Assembly (NCBI GenBank): GCA_029238665.1
Contig: JAQWFQ010000030.1
Location: forward strand, 186,001 to 250,000
Origin: Crocinitomicaceae bacterium
GTDB lineage: Bacteria > Bacteroidota > Bacteroidia > Flavobacteriales_D > Crocinitomicaceae
DNA: 64,000 nt
Direction of reading: 5' to 3'
A program made the position numbers and the translations under genes. The notes under the pieces were generated by a model, which saw only the letters and a list, made by a program, of their open reading frames with translations, ran no database searches and had not been told where the DNA came from. Shown one piece after another: positions 45,231 through 54,294 of the stretch; the first letter of the stretch is position 1, and each line of letters begins with the position of its first letter.

Positions 45231-45953
45231 CTAGCCTAAGATAAGCTCTTCAAAATAGTTCCAAAGTGATTCTTTATGTACGGGAGCAATAACACTCACA
45301 GGCTCTTTCGTTGTTGGGTGTATAAACTCAAGTTTTCTTGCATGTAAATGAATGGACCCATCCTTATTGGATCTTCTGGCACCATATTTAACATCTCCTT
45401 TAATGATACAACCCATTGTTGATAGCTGACAACGAATCTGATGATGCCTCCCCGTTTCCAGTTCAACCTCTAATAAATGATACTTATCTGAAGATGCCAA
45501 CCACTTATAATTTAATACAGCATGTTTAGCCCCAGCAATATCCTTTTCGTATGCATAAGACTTATTCTGCTTCTCGTTCTTCTTTAAATAATGTGATAAC
45601 CTTCCTGATTTTTGAGCAGGCATTTTCTCTACCACAGCCCAATAAACCTTCTGTGTGGATTTTTCTCTAAACTGCTCGTTTAATCGTGAAAGGGCTTTGG
45701 ATGTACGCGCAAAAACGAGTGCTCCACTTGTAGGCCTATCCAATCGATGAACAACCCCACAAAAAACATTTCCTGGTTTATTAAATTTTTCTTTGAGGTA
45801 AGCTTTTATCACCTCCGAAAGAGGCAAATCGCCCGTTTTATCTCCCTGTACAATATCAGAAGGTCGTTTATTAACAACTATAGTATGGTTGTCTTCGTGT
45901 AAAACGAGTAAATCATGTTGAGAAGTACGATTTGAAGAGCTATTCGACACCAC
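45231..45953 (-). CDS. RluA-family pseudouridine synthase
   Basis: Isomerises uridine in rRNA or tRNA. At 240 residues it is a short RluA type without an S4 domain. The catalytic motif is HRLDRPTSGALVFARTS, with Asp as nucleophile; ETGRHHQIRCQLS and HARKLEF follow. I place the start at GTG 45953, as there is no ATG in frame before the conserved HEDNHTIVVNKRP. panB ends 12 bases upstream, so the two are co-transcribed. The exact target RNA site is not determined. Confidence 0.9.
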   Translation of the reverse strand: MVSNSSSNRTSQHDLLVLHEDNHTIVVNKRPSDIVQGDKTGDLPLSEVIKAYLKEKFNKPGNVFCGVVHRLDRPTSGALVFARTSKALSRLNEQFREKSTQKVYWAVVEKMPAQKSGRLSHYLKKNEKQNKSYAYEKDIAGAKHAVLNYKWLASSDKYHLLEVELETGRHHQIRCQLSTMGCIIKGDVKYGARRSNKDGSIHLHARKLEFIHPTTKEPVSVIAPVHKESLWNYFEELILG

Positions 45954-45965
45954 TAAATTCTACGG

Positions 45966-46784
45966 TTAATACTGTTCACTTTTATTTGGAAAATCACCAG
46001 ACTTCACATCTTCTATATAGCGGTGAAATGAACTCATCATTTCGTCGTGTAAATTATGGTACTTTCTTAAAAATCGTGGGTTAAACTCATTGTTAATCCC
46101 CAACATATCATGAACAACTAAGACCTGTCCATCAACACCATTACCTGCACCAATCCCGATAATTGGAATCGTCAACTCTTTTGCTACACGTGCTGCTAAG
46201 TCAGATGGAATTTTTTCCAAAACAATCGCAAAACACCCTGCAGCTTCTAAAGCCTTAGCATCTGCAATCAATTGCGCAGCCTCTTCCTCTTCTTTTGCCC
46301 TTACAACGTACGTTCCAAATTTATAAATTGACTGCGGCGTTAAACCCAAGTGTCCCATTACCGGGATCCCAGCAGTTAAAATTCGTGTAATTGATTCTAA
46401 AATCTCTTGTCCACCTTCCATTTTCACAGAATGACCTCCAGATTCTTTCATTATTCGAATAGCACTAGATAAAGCTTCAATTGAATTCCCTTGATAAGAA
46501 CCAAAAGGCATGTCCACAACAACCAACGCTCTCTCCACACCTCTGACCACTGAAGAAGCATGGTAAATCATCTGGTCTAACGTTATAGGAAGTGTTGTCT
46601 CATGTCCCGCCATCACATTAGAAGCCGAATCACCAACCAATATTATATCAATCCCCGACCTATCAATGATTCGAGCCATTGTAAAATCATAGCCGGTTAA
46701 CATTGAAATTTTTTCACCTTCGTGTTTCATCTGTTGAAGCACATGAGTGGTTACTTTCTTTACGTTATTATTATGTACTGACAT
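45966..46784 (-). CDS. panB: 3-methyl-2-oxobutanoate hydroxymethyltransferase PanB
   Basis: First step of pantothenate synthesis: transfers a hydroxymethyl group from methylene-tetrahydrofolate to ketoisovalerate. The 272 residues from the ATG at 46784 include [60 protein letters not shown] and the catalytic Glu in [13 protein letters not shown] three codons further upstream is also open. It leads the minus-strand group with RluA and rhodanese genes. Confidence 0.96.
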   Translation of the reverse strand: MSVHNNNVKKVTTHVLQQMKHEGEKISMLTGYDFTMARIIDRSGIDIILVGDSASNVMAGHETTLPITLDQMIYHASSVVRGVERALVVVDMPFGSYQGNSIEALSSAIRIMKESGGHSVKMEGGQEILESITRILTAGIPVMGHLGLTPQSIYKFGTYVVRAKEEEEAAQLIADAKALEAAGCFAIVLEKIPSDLAARVAKELTIPIIGIGAGNGVDGQVLVVHDMLGINNEFNPRFLRKYHNLHDEMMSSFHRYIEDVKSGDFPNKSEQY

Positions 46785-46991
46785 TTTATTCAATTTTAGA
46801 CAAAACTACGTAAATCTACTTCAAATACATCTATTTATATAATTTCTTAGTAGCTTCACGGTCTCAGGGATTTTGCATCCAAATTAAAAATGTATTTTTT
46901 TGTCAAAAAAAGTTGATTTAGCATGCTGTTTTCCAAAATTATTCGTAATATTGCACCCCGAATTGGGCAATAGAAAAAGAAATTAAACGAC

Positions 46992-47345
46992 ATGGATTTT
47001 ATAAAAGAACTTGAAACTGAATTAGTTGAGGCACAAAACCTTCCTGATTTCAAAAGTGGAGATACAATTACCGTTTCTTACAAAATTAAGGAGGGTACTA
47101 AAGAACGTATTCAGCAATTTCAAGGTGTTGTTCTACAACGCAAAGGCTCTGATGCTACAGGAACATTTACAGTTAGAAAAATGTCTGGTAACGTTGGTGT
47201 TGAACGTATCTTTCCATCTGCATCACCATCTATCGACAGTATTACAGTAAACAAAAGAGGTGTTGTTCGTAGAGCACGTATCTTTTACTTCAGAGAAAGA
47301 ACTGGTAAGTCTGCTCGTATTAAAGAGAGAAGAATCTATAACTAA
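46992..47345 (+). CDS. rplS: 50S ribosomal protein L19
   Basis: Ribosomal protein at the subunit interface. The 117 residues match throughout: [43 protein letters not shown] and the basic end [21 protein letters not shown]. It stands alone, with a TAATATTG box (one change from the -7 pattern) just upstream and a strong terminator after it. In many bacteria it follows trmD; here it does not. Confidence 0.97.
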   Translation: MDFIKELETELVEAQNLPDFKSGDTITVSYKIKEGTKERIQQFQGVVLQRKGSDATGTFTVRKMSGNVGVERIFPSASPSIDSITVNKRGVVRRARIFYFRERTGKSARIKERRIYN

Positions 47346-47369
47346 GATAACTTATTCAAAAATAGTTAG

Positions 47370-47401
47370 AGCCTTTCATCAAATGATGAAAGGCTTTTTT
47401 T
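47370..47401 (+). terminator. Terminator of rplS
   Basis: Eleven-base stem AGCCTTTCATC / GATGAAAGGCT with a four-base loop and seven T. Confidence 0.93.
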
Positions 47402-47412
47402 ATTTTTAATAC

Positions 47413-48135
47413 GTGAGAAAACGTAAAAAGAAAACATCAGTTGTCCCCTTACTTATATTCACCTGGGTTTTGGCTGTAGGATTACTCCTACTCTATAAAA
47501 AACCAGAAAAAGAAATACACGCTAAAACCTTAAGCTTAAAAACACTCCCTCCCACTTTTAAGAGCTATGGAATTGATGTTTCTCATCACCAAGACATCAT
47601 AGATTGGGAACTCTTTAATCAAGATACTGATTCACTCATCAAATTTGTTTATTGTAAAGCGACTGAAGGAACTCACTTTCTTGATCCACAGTGGAAATCA
47701 AACAGAAAACAACTAACAGCGCTAAACATTACACATGGCGCCTACCACTTCTTTAACCCAAAAGCAAACCCGACCACACAGGCAAAATATTTTCTCAGGA
47801 ATTATACCTGTAAGCAAAGTGACCTACCACCCGTATTAGACGCTGAAACAGAAGGAAACTCAACCATAGAACTGATTAAACACATGAAAACCTGGCTAAA
47901 GTATATTGAACACGCCACCGGAAAGCGCCCCATCATTTACACATCGTACCACTTTTACAATACAAAGTTCAAGAATGCTTTTGAGGGCTATAAATTTTGG
48001 ATAGCGAATTATTCAAACACACCAAACCGAGTAAAACACAAAAATATTATCCATTGGCAATACTCTGATTGCGGACAAATTCCTGGAATAAAGAATAAGG
48101 TTGATTTAAACTTTTCGAAAGTAGACTTTGATTGA
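47413..48135 (+). CDS. GH25 lysozyme-like muramidase with N-terminal anchor
   Basis: A 240-residue protein: basic start, one membrane helix (about 9-27), then a GH25 barrel. SYGIDVSHHQDIIDW, FVYCKATEGTHFLD, THGAYHFFNP and VLDAETEGN carry the family acids, and the end IHWQYSDCGQIPG plus VDLNFS matches. It should cleave the muramic acid bond in peptidoglycan from the periplasmic side. The start is GTG at 47413, close to the rplS terminator. Confidence 0.9.
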   Translation: MRKRKKKTSVVPLLIFTWVLAVGLLLLYKKPEKEIHAKTLSLKTLPPTFKSYGIDVSHHQDIIDWELFNQDTDSLIKFVYCKATEGTHFLDPQWKSNRKQLTALNITHGAYHFFNPKANPTTQAKYFLRNYTCKQSDLPPVLDAETEGNSTIELIKHMKTWLKYIEHATGKRPIIYTSYHFYNTKFKNAFEGYKFWIANYSNTPNRVKHKNIIHWQYSDCGQIPGIKNKVDLNFSKVDFD

Positions 48136-48171
48136 AGGGTCATACATTATAACAAAATAGCATCAACCCTC

Positions 48172-48789
48172 CTACCCATTTTTAAAATGGCAAAACACAA
48201 AGTTTTGTGTTGTATCAAAGGGAGTATTGTGTACTAGATCAACACCCGAAATAAACTTAAAATCGGAAAACAACTGAATCAAATCAGATTGGGCATACTG
48301 TGTAATTTCAATTCCACTGCATTTTAGAGGGCCTGTTTTTGAAAATGTTCCAATTACAACATCCCCATTAAGGCTCATTGAATTATACACCGTTTCTTTG
48401 TACCGTTTAATTTCTGTTAAATCTGTCAAAAAATGAAAAGCTGCACGATCGTGCCAGAAATCGAATTTCATTGTTGGGGTAAATTTAGTTACATCTGAAA
48501 CAACCCAGCTCACTTTTGAAGCCTGTTCACCCAAACGTAACTTGGCACGTTTTATAGCAGCCTCAGATATATCTAGAACTGTAACATTCGTAAACCCTTC
48601 TTGCAATAAATAATCTACAAAAAAAGAATCTCCTCCTCCAACATCAATAATGGCTGCATCTTTTCTGATACTTACTGAGTTTAAGAATGAAATTGAGGTT
48701 TCTGGTTTCTCTTGATACCAACTCACTTCATTCAACGCTTTTGTAGTATAAATATTCTCCCAGTGTGATTTTCTATTAAACTCTTCCAT
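48172..48789 (-). CDS. Class I SAM-dependent methyltransferase
   Basis: A 205-residue soluble methyltransferase. SHWENIYTTKALNEVSWYQ is the common start of this branch; the SAM site is AAIIDVGGGDSFFV, with VTVLDISEAAIKRAK and DVTKF after it. The DFWHDRAAFHFL stretch resembles the TPMT/thioether-type subgroup. The substrate is unknown. It ends close to the lysozyme and lies two bases downstream of the OmpA-family gene, so it is probably co-transcribed with that. Confidence 0.88.
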   Translation of the reverse strand: MEEFNRKSHWENIYTTKALNEVSWYQEKPETSISFLNSVSIRKDAAIIDVGGGDSFFVDYLLQEGFTNVTVLDISEAAIKRAKLRLGEQASKVSWVVSDVTKFTPTMKFDFWHDRAAFHFLTDLTEIKRYKETVYNSMSLNGDVVIGTFSKTGPLKCSGIEITQYAQSDLIQLFSDFKFISGVDLVHNTPFDTTQNFVFCHFKNG

Positions 48790-48791
48790 CT

Positions 48792-50825
48792 TTACATTCC
48801 TTCAATTACAAAATCGGTACGCCTATTTTTAGCACGGCTAGCCGAAGAATCATTCCTAAATTTAGGCATTGTTTTACCATAACCTTTTGCTGAAAGCCTA
48901 CTTCCATAGATGCCCAACGAAACTAAATAAGCCCTCACTCCTTCTGCACGATCAGTTGACAACACTAAGTTTTCAGCAGCATCCCCAACATCGTCTGTAT
49001 GGCCTTGAATTAAAACATTTAGAGTAGGGTTTTGATGTAAAAAACGTGCAAACCCCTGTAAAATAAATTTAGATCGGTCATTCATTACGGCTGAGTTTGT
49101 TGCATAAAGAACATCATTAATTGTATACGACTCTCCTAGCTTAAGTTCTTTAACAGTAAGGTCTTTCCCTTCAATTGAAACCTCATCTTTTTCAAATAAT
49201 TCTTTTGAAATCACCTTAGATGTAAAGGCGTGCCCCTCCTTTTTAACTGTAACCATTACATCTTGCTTTTTCTCTGTCTTAACAATGGCTGCATATCTGC
49301 CATCATCACCATTCACTTTTACCTGAGTAACTTCACCCGAACCTTCGTAGGCAATCTCTATTGTTGCGTTTTCAACTGCACCTCCCAGCTCATCTTTTAA
49401 CTCACCCTTAAGTATTGCTACCGATTTTGGCCGTGCTTCTTCATACAATTCAAAAGAATAAATATTCCAATTACCTCCAACATGCGAAGAATAATAAGCA
49501 ACCTCTCCATCAATCGAAACAAACAAGCCCAATTCGTCTGACTCTGAATTAATTGGATAACCTATATTTTTAGGTGCTGTCCAAACCCCATCTTCATTCC
49601 TGATGTAAAAAATATCTAAGCCTCCTACACCATGGCGGTCTTGGGTGCTTTCTGAAACAAAGTATAAGGTTTCACTGTCTTGATGTAAAAATGGACTTTT
49701 ATCTTTTCCATCGGTATTAACCTCATCAAAGGCACGTGGAACACCCCACTCTCCATCAGGAGTACGTTCTACAATATAAATATCATTGCTTCTAGAGGTA
49801 GACCTATTCACCGTATAAAACAAGGTGTTTCCATCTGCAGACAAAGAAGGCTGTCCCTCCCATCCATCAGGCGTATTTATTTTTCTCCCCATGTTTTTCA
49901 ACTCTGTCCATTGAAAGTCATTCCCTCCTGTTCCCGATCGTTTAAAGGTTGTGCTATACAGATCGCAATTCATATAAGCCTGCCCGTAAATTTGTTCTGA
50001 TTTACACGCACAGATAATCATCTCTTTATTATCAACAGAAAGTGTTGCTGCACCATAACTCTGAACAGAGCCATCATTGAAAGGTTTACTCAACGGACTC
50101 CCTCCATCAAAAGAGGATTTAATTGATGCTCGTGCTGAAAAGGTTATTTCTTCTAAAACGTTTGACCGAATACTCCCCAAATCACTTCGATCTAATTTTC
50201 GTGTATAAAAAATCAATTCATTGTCTGGAGAAATCATTGGGAAGTACTCATTATTTGAGGTACTAACATTACGCACCAATTGCGGGGCAAATGGTACTTG
50301 ATTTGACTTTAACACAAGGTCGTTCTCTAAATCTGTCAACACATCATTAACATCCGTTAATTTTTTCGTAAAATCTTCCGGGTATCGATTCACATCAGAA
50401 TGGTTATAGTTTTTAAACGCTTTAAACCATTTAATTGCCTCAGGCATTTCCTGTTGCATATAATTAATTACACCTAAATAATAGGACGCATTTGCATGAT
50501 AGTCAGGACACAAATCCAACACAACACGAAAGAGCTCTTCTGATTTCTGTAAGCTTCGATCTCCCATTGAAGGGTTTGGTTTTGTTTCATAAAAATTCAT
50601 CGCATTATTATAGGCATACACCCCGTATTCATAATACGCTTTGGCATTTTCTTCATCCATTTCTATTGCGGCATTAAATTTACCAACAGCAGAACGGGTA
50701 TCTTTCGATTTTAACGCCTCAGCAATTACTTTCAATACTTTTTTTGAAGGATTATCACACGCTTCTTGAGCAAACGTAAAAACGCTTAACGACAGTGCGA
50801 AAAAGGAAAGGTATAACTTATTCAT
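48792..50825 (-). CDS. PorE-like OmpA-family protein (TPR, propeller, OmpA)
   Basis: An exported 677-residue outer-membrane-associated protein: signal peptide (1-19, TFAQ), TPR-like helices (about 30-150), a propeller of PD40 repeats (about 175-455; FPMISPDNELIFYTRK, GQPSLSADGNTLFYT), a carboxypeptidase-regulatory-like domain (about 465-550) and an OmpA peptidoglycan-binding end (about 560-677; IQGHTDDVGDAAENLVLS). This domain order matches PorE of the type IX secretion system, which anchors parts of the machine to peptidoglycan. Several paralogues share this order in Bacteroidota, so the PorE role is likely but not proven. Confidence 0.85.
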   Translation of the reverse strand: MNKLYLSFFALSLSVFTFAQEACDNPSKKVLKVIAEALKSKDTRSAVGKFNAAIEMDEENAKAYYEYGVYAYNNAMNFYETKPNPSMGDRSLQKSEELFRVVLDLCPDYHANASYYLGVINYMQQEMPEAIKWFKAFKNYNHSDVNRYPEDFTKKLTDVNDVLTDLENDLVLKSNQVPFAPQLVRNVSTSNNEYFPMISPDNELIFYTRKLDRSDLGSIRSNVLEEITFSARASIKSSFDGGSPLSKPFNDGSVQSYGAATLSVDNKEMIICACKSEQIYGQAYMNCDLYSTTFKRSGTGGNDFQWTELKNMGRKINTPDGWEGQPSLSADGNTLFYTVNRSTSRSNDIYIVERTPDGEWGVPRAFDEVNTDGKDKSPFLHQDSETLYFVSESTQDRHGVGGLDIFYIRNEDGVWTAPKNIGYPINSESDELGLFVSIDGEVAYYSSHVGGNWNIYSFELYEEARPKSVAILKGELKDELGGAVENATIEIAYEGSGEVTQVKVNGDDGRYAAIVKTEKKQDVMVTVKKEGHAFTSKVISKELFEKDEVSIEGKDLTVKELKLGESYTINDVLYATNSAVMNDRSKFILQGFARFLHQNPTLNVLIQGHTDDVGDAAENLVLSTDRAEGVRAYLVSLGIYGSRLSAKGYGKTMPKFRNDSSASRAKNRRTDFVIEGM

Positions 50826-50968
50826 TCAAGCTTATTTTCTTATTTATATATACCATGAAAAGTGCAAAAGGTTACAGTAAAAACCCTACTACACATGAAA
50901 AAAAACAAATCGTTCATTACACCATATTCTTTTAGTTTTAGCTAAATTAAAGCTCTCAAAACAGTACT

Positions 50969-53900
50969 ATGAAAAAATTGACTTCTTTGTTTCTTGCACT
51001 TTGCATCGGAACACTATCATTTGCTCAAAAAAATAAATCAACAAGCATTAAAGCTTCAACGGTTTCAAACTTGAAGTTTAGGCTAATTGGTCCTGCCTTA
51101 ACATCTGGAAGAATTGCAGACATTGCTATAAACCCAGACAATCACAACATGTGGTATGTAGCAGCAGCATCAGGTGGGGTTTGGAAAACAACAAATCATG
51201 GAACAACCTTCTCTCCTATTTTTGACAATTATGGTTCTTACTCTATTGGCTGCGTTGCTTTAGCCCCTACAAACCCAAATACGGTTTGGATTGGAACTGG
51301 TGAAAACAACAACCAACGCTCTGTAGCTTACGGCGATGGTGTATACAAATCTGTTGACGGAGGAAAGTCTTTTAAAAACATGGGGCTTAAGTCTTCTGAA
51401 CATATTGGAAAAATCATAATTCACCCCACAAACGAAAACATTGTTTGGGTAGCAGCCTACGGTCCTGTATGGAGTCAAGGCGGTGAACGTGGAGTTTACA
51501 AAACGATTAATGGAGGAGAAACTTGGGAGAAAACACTAGAAATATCAGAACACACAGGAGTTTCTGAAATTGCAATAGACCCCAACAACCCATCAATACT
51601 TTACGCCTCTGCACACCAACGAAGAAGGCGTGAATGGACCTACATTGGAGGCGGACCAGAATCTGGACTCTACAAATCTACAGACGCAGGCCAGACATGG
51701 AAAGAAATAAACGCTGGGCTTCCTGCTGGAAAAATGGGTAGAATTGGTATTGCTGTATCACCTGTTAACTCAAATTACATCTATGCAATTGTAGAAGCAC
51801 GCGGAGATAAAGGTGGTTTTTTTAGATCAACAAACCGTGGTGAATCTTGGTCCAAGATGTCGAACTACAAAACGAGTGGAAATTACTACCAAGAAATTGT
51901 TTGTGACTTAACCGATGTAAACAAAGTTTTTTCAATGAATACATGGCTTCACCATACAGACAATGGTGGAAAAACATTTAAAAAAACAGGCGAAACAAGT
52001 AAGCATGTAGACAACCACTGCATTTGGATTAACCCCAACAACCCTGACCACTGGATTGTTGGATGTGATGGTGGTATTTATGAAACATACAACCATGCGA
52101 CTGATTGGAAATACTACAGCAACCTTCCAATTATTCAATTTTACAAAGTTGCTACAGATAACGACTATCCTTTCTATAACATCTATGGAGGGACGCAAGA
52201 CAACAACTCAATGGGAGGACCTTCAGCCTCTATCAACAATGCTGGTATTTTAAACTCAGACTGGTTTATAACAAATGGTGGAGACGGATTTGAATCTGCG
52301 ATTGACCCCACAAATCCGAACATCACATACGCACAAGCTCAATACGGATGGCTAGTGAGGTACGACAAAAAATCAGGGGAACGTACTCCCATACAACCCA
52401 TGCCAGGTAAAGATGAATTAGCATACCGTTGGAACTGGGACTCCCCTTTACTTATTTCCCCACACGACAATAAAACACTGTACTTCTGCGCCAACAAAGT
52501 ATTTAAAAGTGTCAATCGTGGAGATGACTGGGAAACCATTAGCCCCGACCTATCACAACAAATAGACAGAAATAAACTTCCTGTAATGGATCAGGTTTGG
52601 TCAATCGATGCTGTCATGAAAAACAAATCCACAACAATCTATGGTAACATTGTAGCATTTGACGAGTCGCCAATTTTAAAGGGTTTATTATACGCTGGAA
52701 CCGATGACGGATTAATACAGACTTCTATTAACGGTGGAGACTCTTGGTCTAAAGTAAAGGACTTTCCTGGTGTACCGGAAAACACCCGAGTAAATATGAT
52801 TTCAGCAAGTCTACACGATCAAAATGTAGTGTTTGCGACATTAAACAACCACAGGTCTGGAGACTTTAAGCCATACCTCATGAAGAGTTCAGACAAAGGG
52901 AAAACATGGGGATCAATAGCTGGAGACCTTCCAAAAACAGGAGCCGTATTTGCAATTAAACAAGACCACGTTAATCCAGAGTTGTTATTTGTCGGAACAG
53001 AGTTTGGGTGTTTTTTCTCAAACAATGGTGGTGTAAACTGGACTAAACTGGCAGGGCTACCAACCATTGCTGTTTATGATCTCGATATTCAACAACGCGA
53101 AAACGACTTAGTTGTAGCAACATTTGGACGCGGATTCTACGTATTAGATAACTACAGTCCGCTAAGAACACTTTCAACGAAAACACAAACTAAAGAAGCC
53201 AATTTATTCCCTATAAAAGATGCTCTACTCTACATACCTTCTGCCCCTTTAGGACTAAGAGGTACAGGATCTCAAGGCGCCAATTTATGGCATGCTGAAA
53301 ACCCGAGTTTTGGAGCAACTTTTAGCCTATACTTAAAAGATACCGAATCAACCTTAAAAGCCATCAGGCATAAAAAACAAGATGAGCAAGAGAAGAATAA
53401 AGAAGCGGTAGCCTACCCATCTTTTGATGAATTAAGAGCCGAAAAAGAAGAGGCGAAAACAACACTAGTCTGGATCATCAAAAATGCCGAAGGAAAAGAA
53501 ATAAGACGGATAAGCTCTACCCCATCAAAAGGAATTTCTCGTGTTACATGGGACCTAAGAAAAGAAACAACATCACCCGTTCGAATAAACAAACCTAAAC
53601 CGGGACGATACTCAAGTGCAGATGTAGGCTTCTTAGTAACTCCAGGAACTTACTCTGTTGAAGTTGTATCTTTAAAAGGAGATGAACTCAAACACATTAT
53701 TCCTGAAACAAACTTCAAGGTTATCGGATTAAACAACCAGTCTTTAATTGCTACAAATACCGAAGAGTTAGATCAATTTAGAGCTGAGGTGGCTGAAACA
53801 CAGCGTGGAATAAATGGCGCAAGCAGATTAATTGGTGAAACAGAAAGTAAACTAACACTATACAAACACGTTATAAAAACATACCCAAATGTCGACCTGA

Positions 53901-54229
53901 ATTTACTTGCTGAGACAACAAAAATTGACTCACTACTAAGGCAGTGTAAATTGATGCTCTGGGGTGACGGATTAAAATCATCGCATGAATTTGAAACTGT
54001 TCCAAGTATTTCTGGAAGAATTGGAATTGTAGCGTATCAACTCTCTGGCAACACAACAGGAGTAACAAAAACCCAAAGGAAAAACAAAGCAATTGCAGAA
54101 GCGTCTTATTCTGAGTTTAGAATAACATTAGACCGGGCAATCGTCAAGTTGAAAACCTTAGAAAAAATACTGGGCAAATTAAAGATTCCTTACATCAAAG
54201 GGAAAGATGAAAGCTGGAAAGAACATTAA
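50969..54229 (+). CDS. Large sortilin/BNR-propeller exported protein
   Basis: A 1,086-residue exported protein (signal peptide about 1-19, LSFAQ). Two tandem propellers of Asp-box repeats fill about 30-740: WYVAAASGGVWKTTNHGTTF, GVYKSVDGGKSF, GVYKTINGGETW, KSTDAGQTWKE, FRSTNRGESWSK and so on, a VPS10/sortilin-N pattern. A long C-terminal part (about 790-1086) is basic and partly helical. No sorting domain or lipobox is seen. Homologues are annotated as glycosyl hydrolase by habit, but no catalytic residues are obvious; ligand binding is more likely. A strong terminator follows. Confidence 0.88.
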   Translation: MKKLTSLFLALCIGTLSFAQKNKSTSIKASTVSNLKFRLIGPALTSGRIADIAINPDNHNMWYVAAASGGVWKTTNHGTTFSPIFDNYGSYSIGCVALAPTNPNTVWIGTGENNNQRSVAYGDGVYKSVDGGKSFKNMGLKSSEHIGKIIIHPTNENIVWVAAYGPVWSQGGERGVYKTINGGETWEKTLEISEHTGVSEIAIDPNNPSILYASAHQRRRREWTYIGGGPESGLYKSTDAGQTWKEINAGLPAGKMGRIGIAVSPVNSNYIYAIVEARGDKGGFFRSTNRGESWSKMSNYKTSGNYYQEIVCDLTDVNKVFSMNTWLHHTDNGGKTFKKTGETSKHVDNHCIWINPNNPDHWIVGCDGGIYETYNHATDWKYYSNLPIIQFYKVATDNDYPFYNIYGGTQDNNSMGGPSASINNAGILNSDWFITNGGDGFESAIDPTNPNITYAQAQYGWLVRYDKKSGERTPIQPMPGKDELAYRWNWDSPLLISPHDNKTLYFCANKVFKSVNRGDDWETISPDLSQQIDRNKLPVMDQVWSIDAVMKNKSTTIYGNIVAFDESPILKGLLYAGTDDGLIQTSINGGDSWSKVKDFPGVPENTRVNMISASLHDQNVVFATLNNHRSGDFKPYLMKSSDKGKTWGSIAGDLPKTGAVFAIKQDHVNPELLFVGTEFGCFFSNNGGVNWTKLAGLPTIAVYDLDIQQRENDLVVATFGRGFYVLDNYSPLRTLSTKTQTKEANLFPIKDALLYIPSAPLGLRGTGSQGANLWHAENPSFGATFSLYLKDTESTLKAIRHKKQDEQEKNKEAVAYPSFDELRAEKEEAKTTLVWIIKNAEGKEIRRISSTPSKGISRVTWDLRKETTSPVRINKPKPGRYSSADVGFLVTPGTYSVEVVSLKGDELKHIIPETNFKVIGLNNQSLIATNTEELDQFRAEVAETQRGINGASRLIGETESKLTLYKHVIKTYPNVDLNLLAETTKIDSLLRQCKLMLWGDGLKSSHEFETVPSISGRIGIVAYQLSGNTTGVTKTQRKNKAIAEASYSEFRITLDRAIVKLKTLEKILGKLKIPYIKGKDESWKEH

Positions 54230-54241
54230 ACATTGAAACAC

Positions 54242-54271
54242 AAAAAAGGCACTTAAACAAGTGCCTTTTTT
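54242..54271. terminator. Bidirectional terminator between the sortilin-like gene and lon
   Basis: GGCACTT / AAGTGCC stem with an AAAC loop, six A before and six T after, symmetric for both convergent genes. Confidence 0.92.
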
Positions 54272-54294
54272 ATTAAAACTAAACCTGCTTTAAC

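Noticed and set aside
50969-54229. Glycosyl hydrolase activity for the sortilin-like protein
   Set aside because: The homologous annotation is habitual; no catalytic acids are evident among the repeats.
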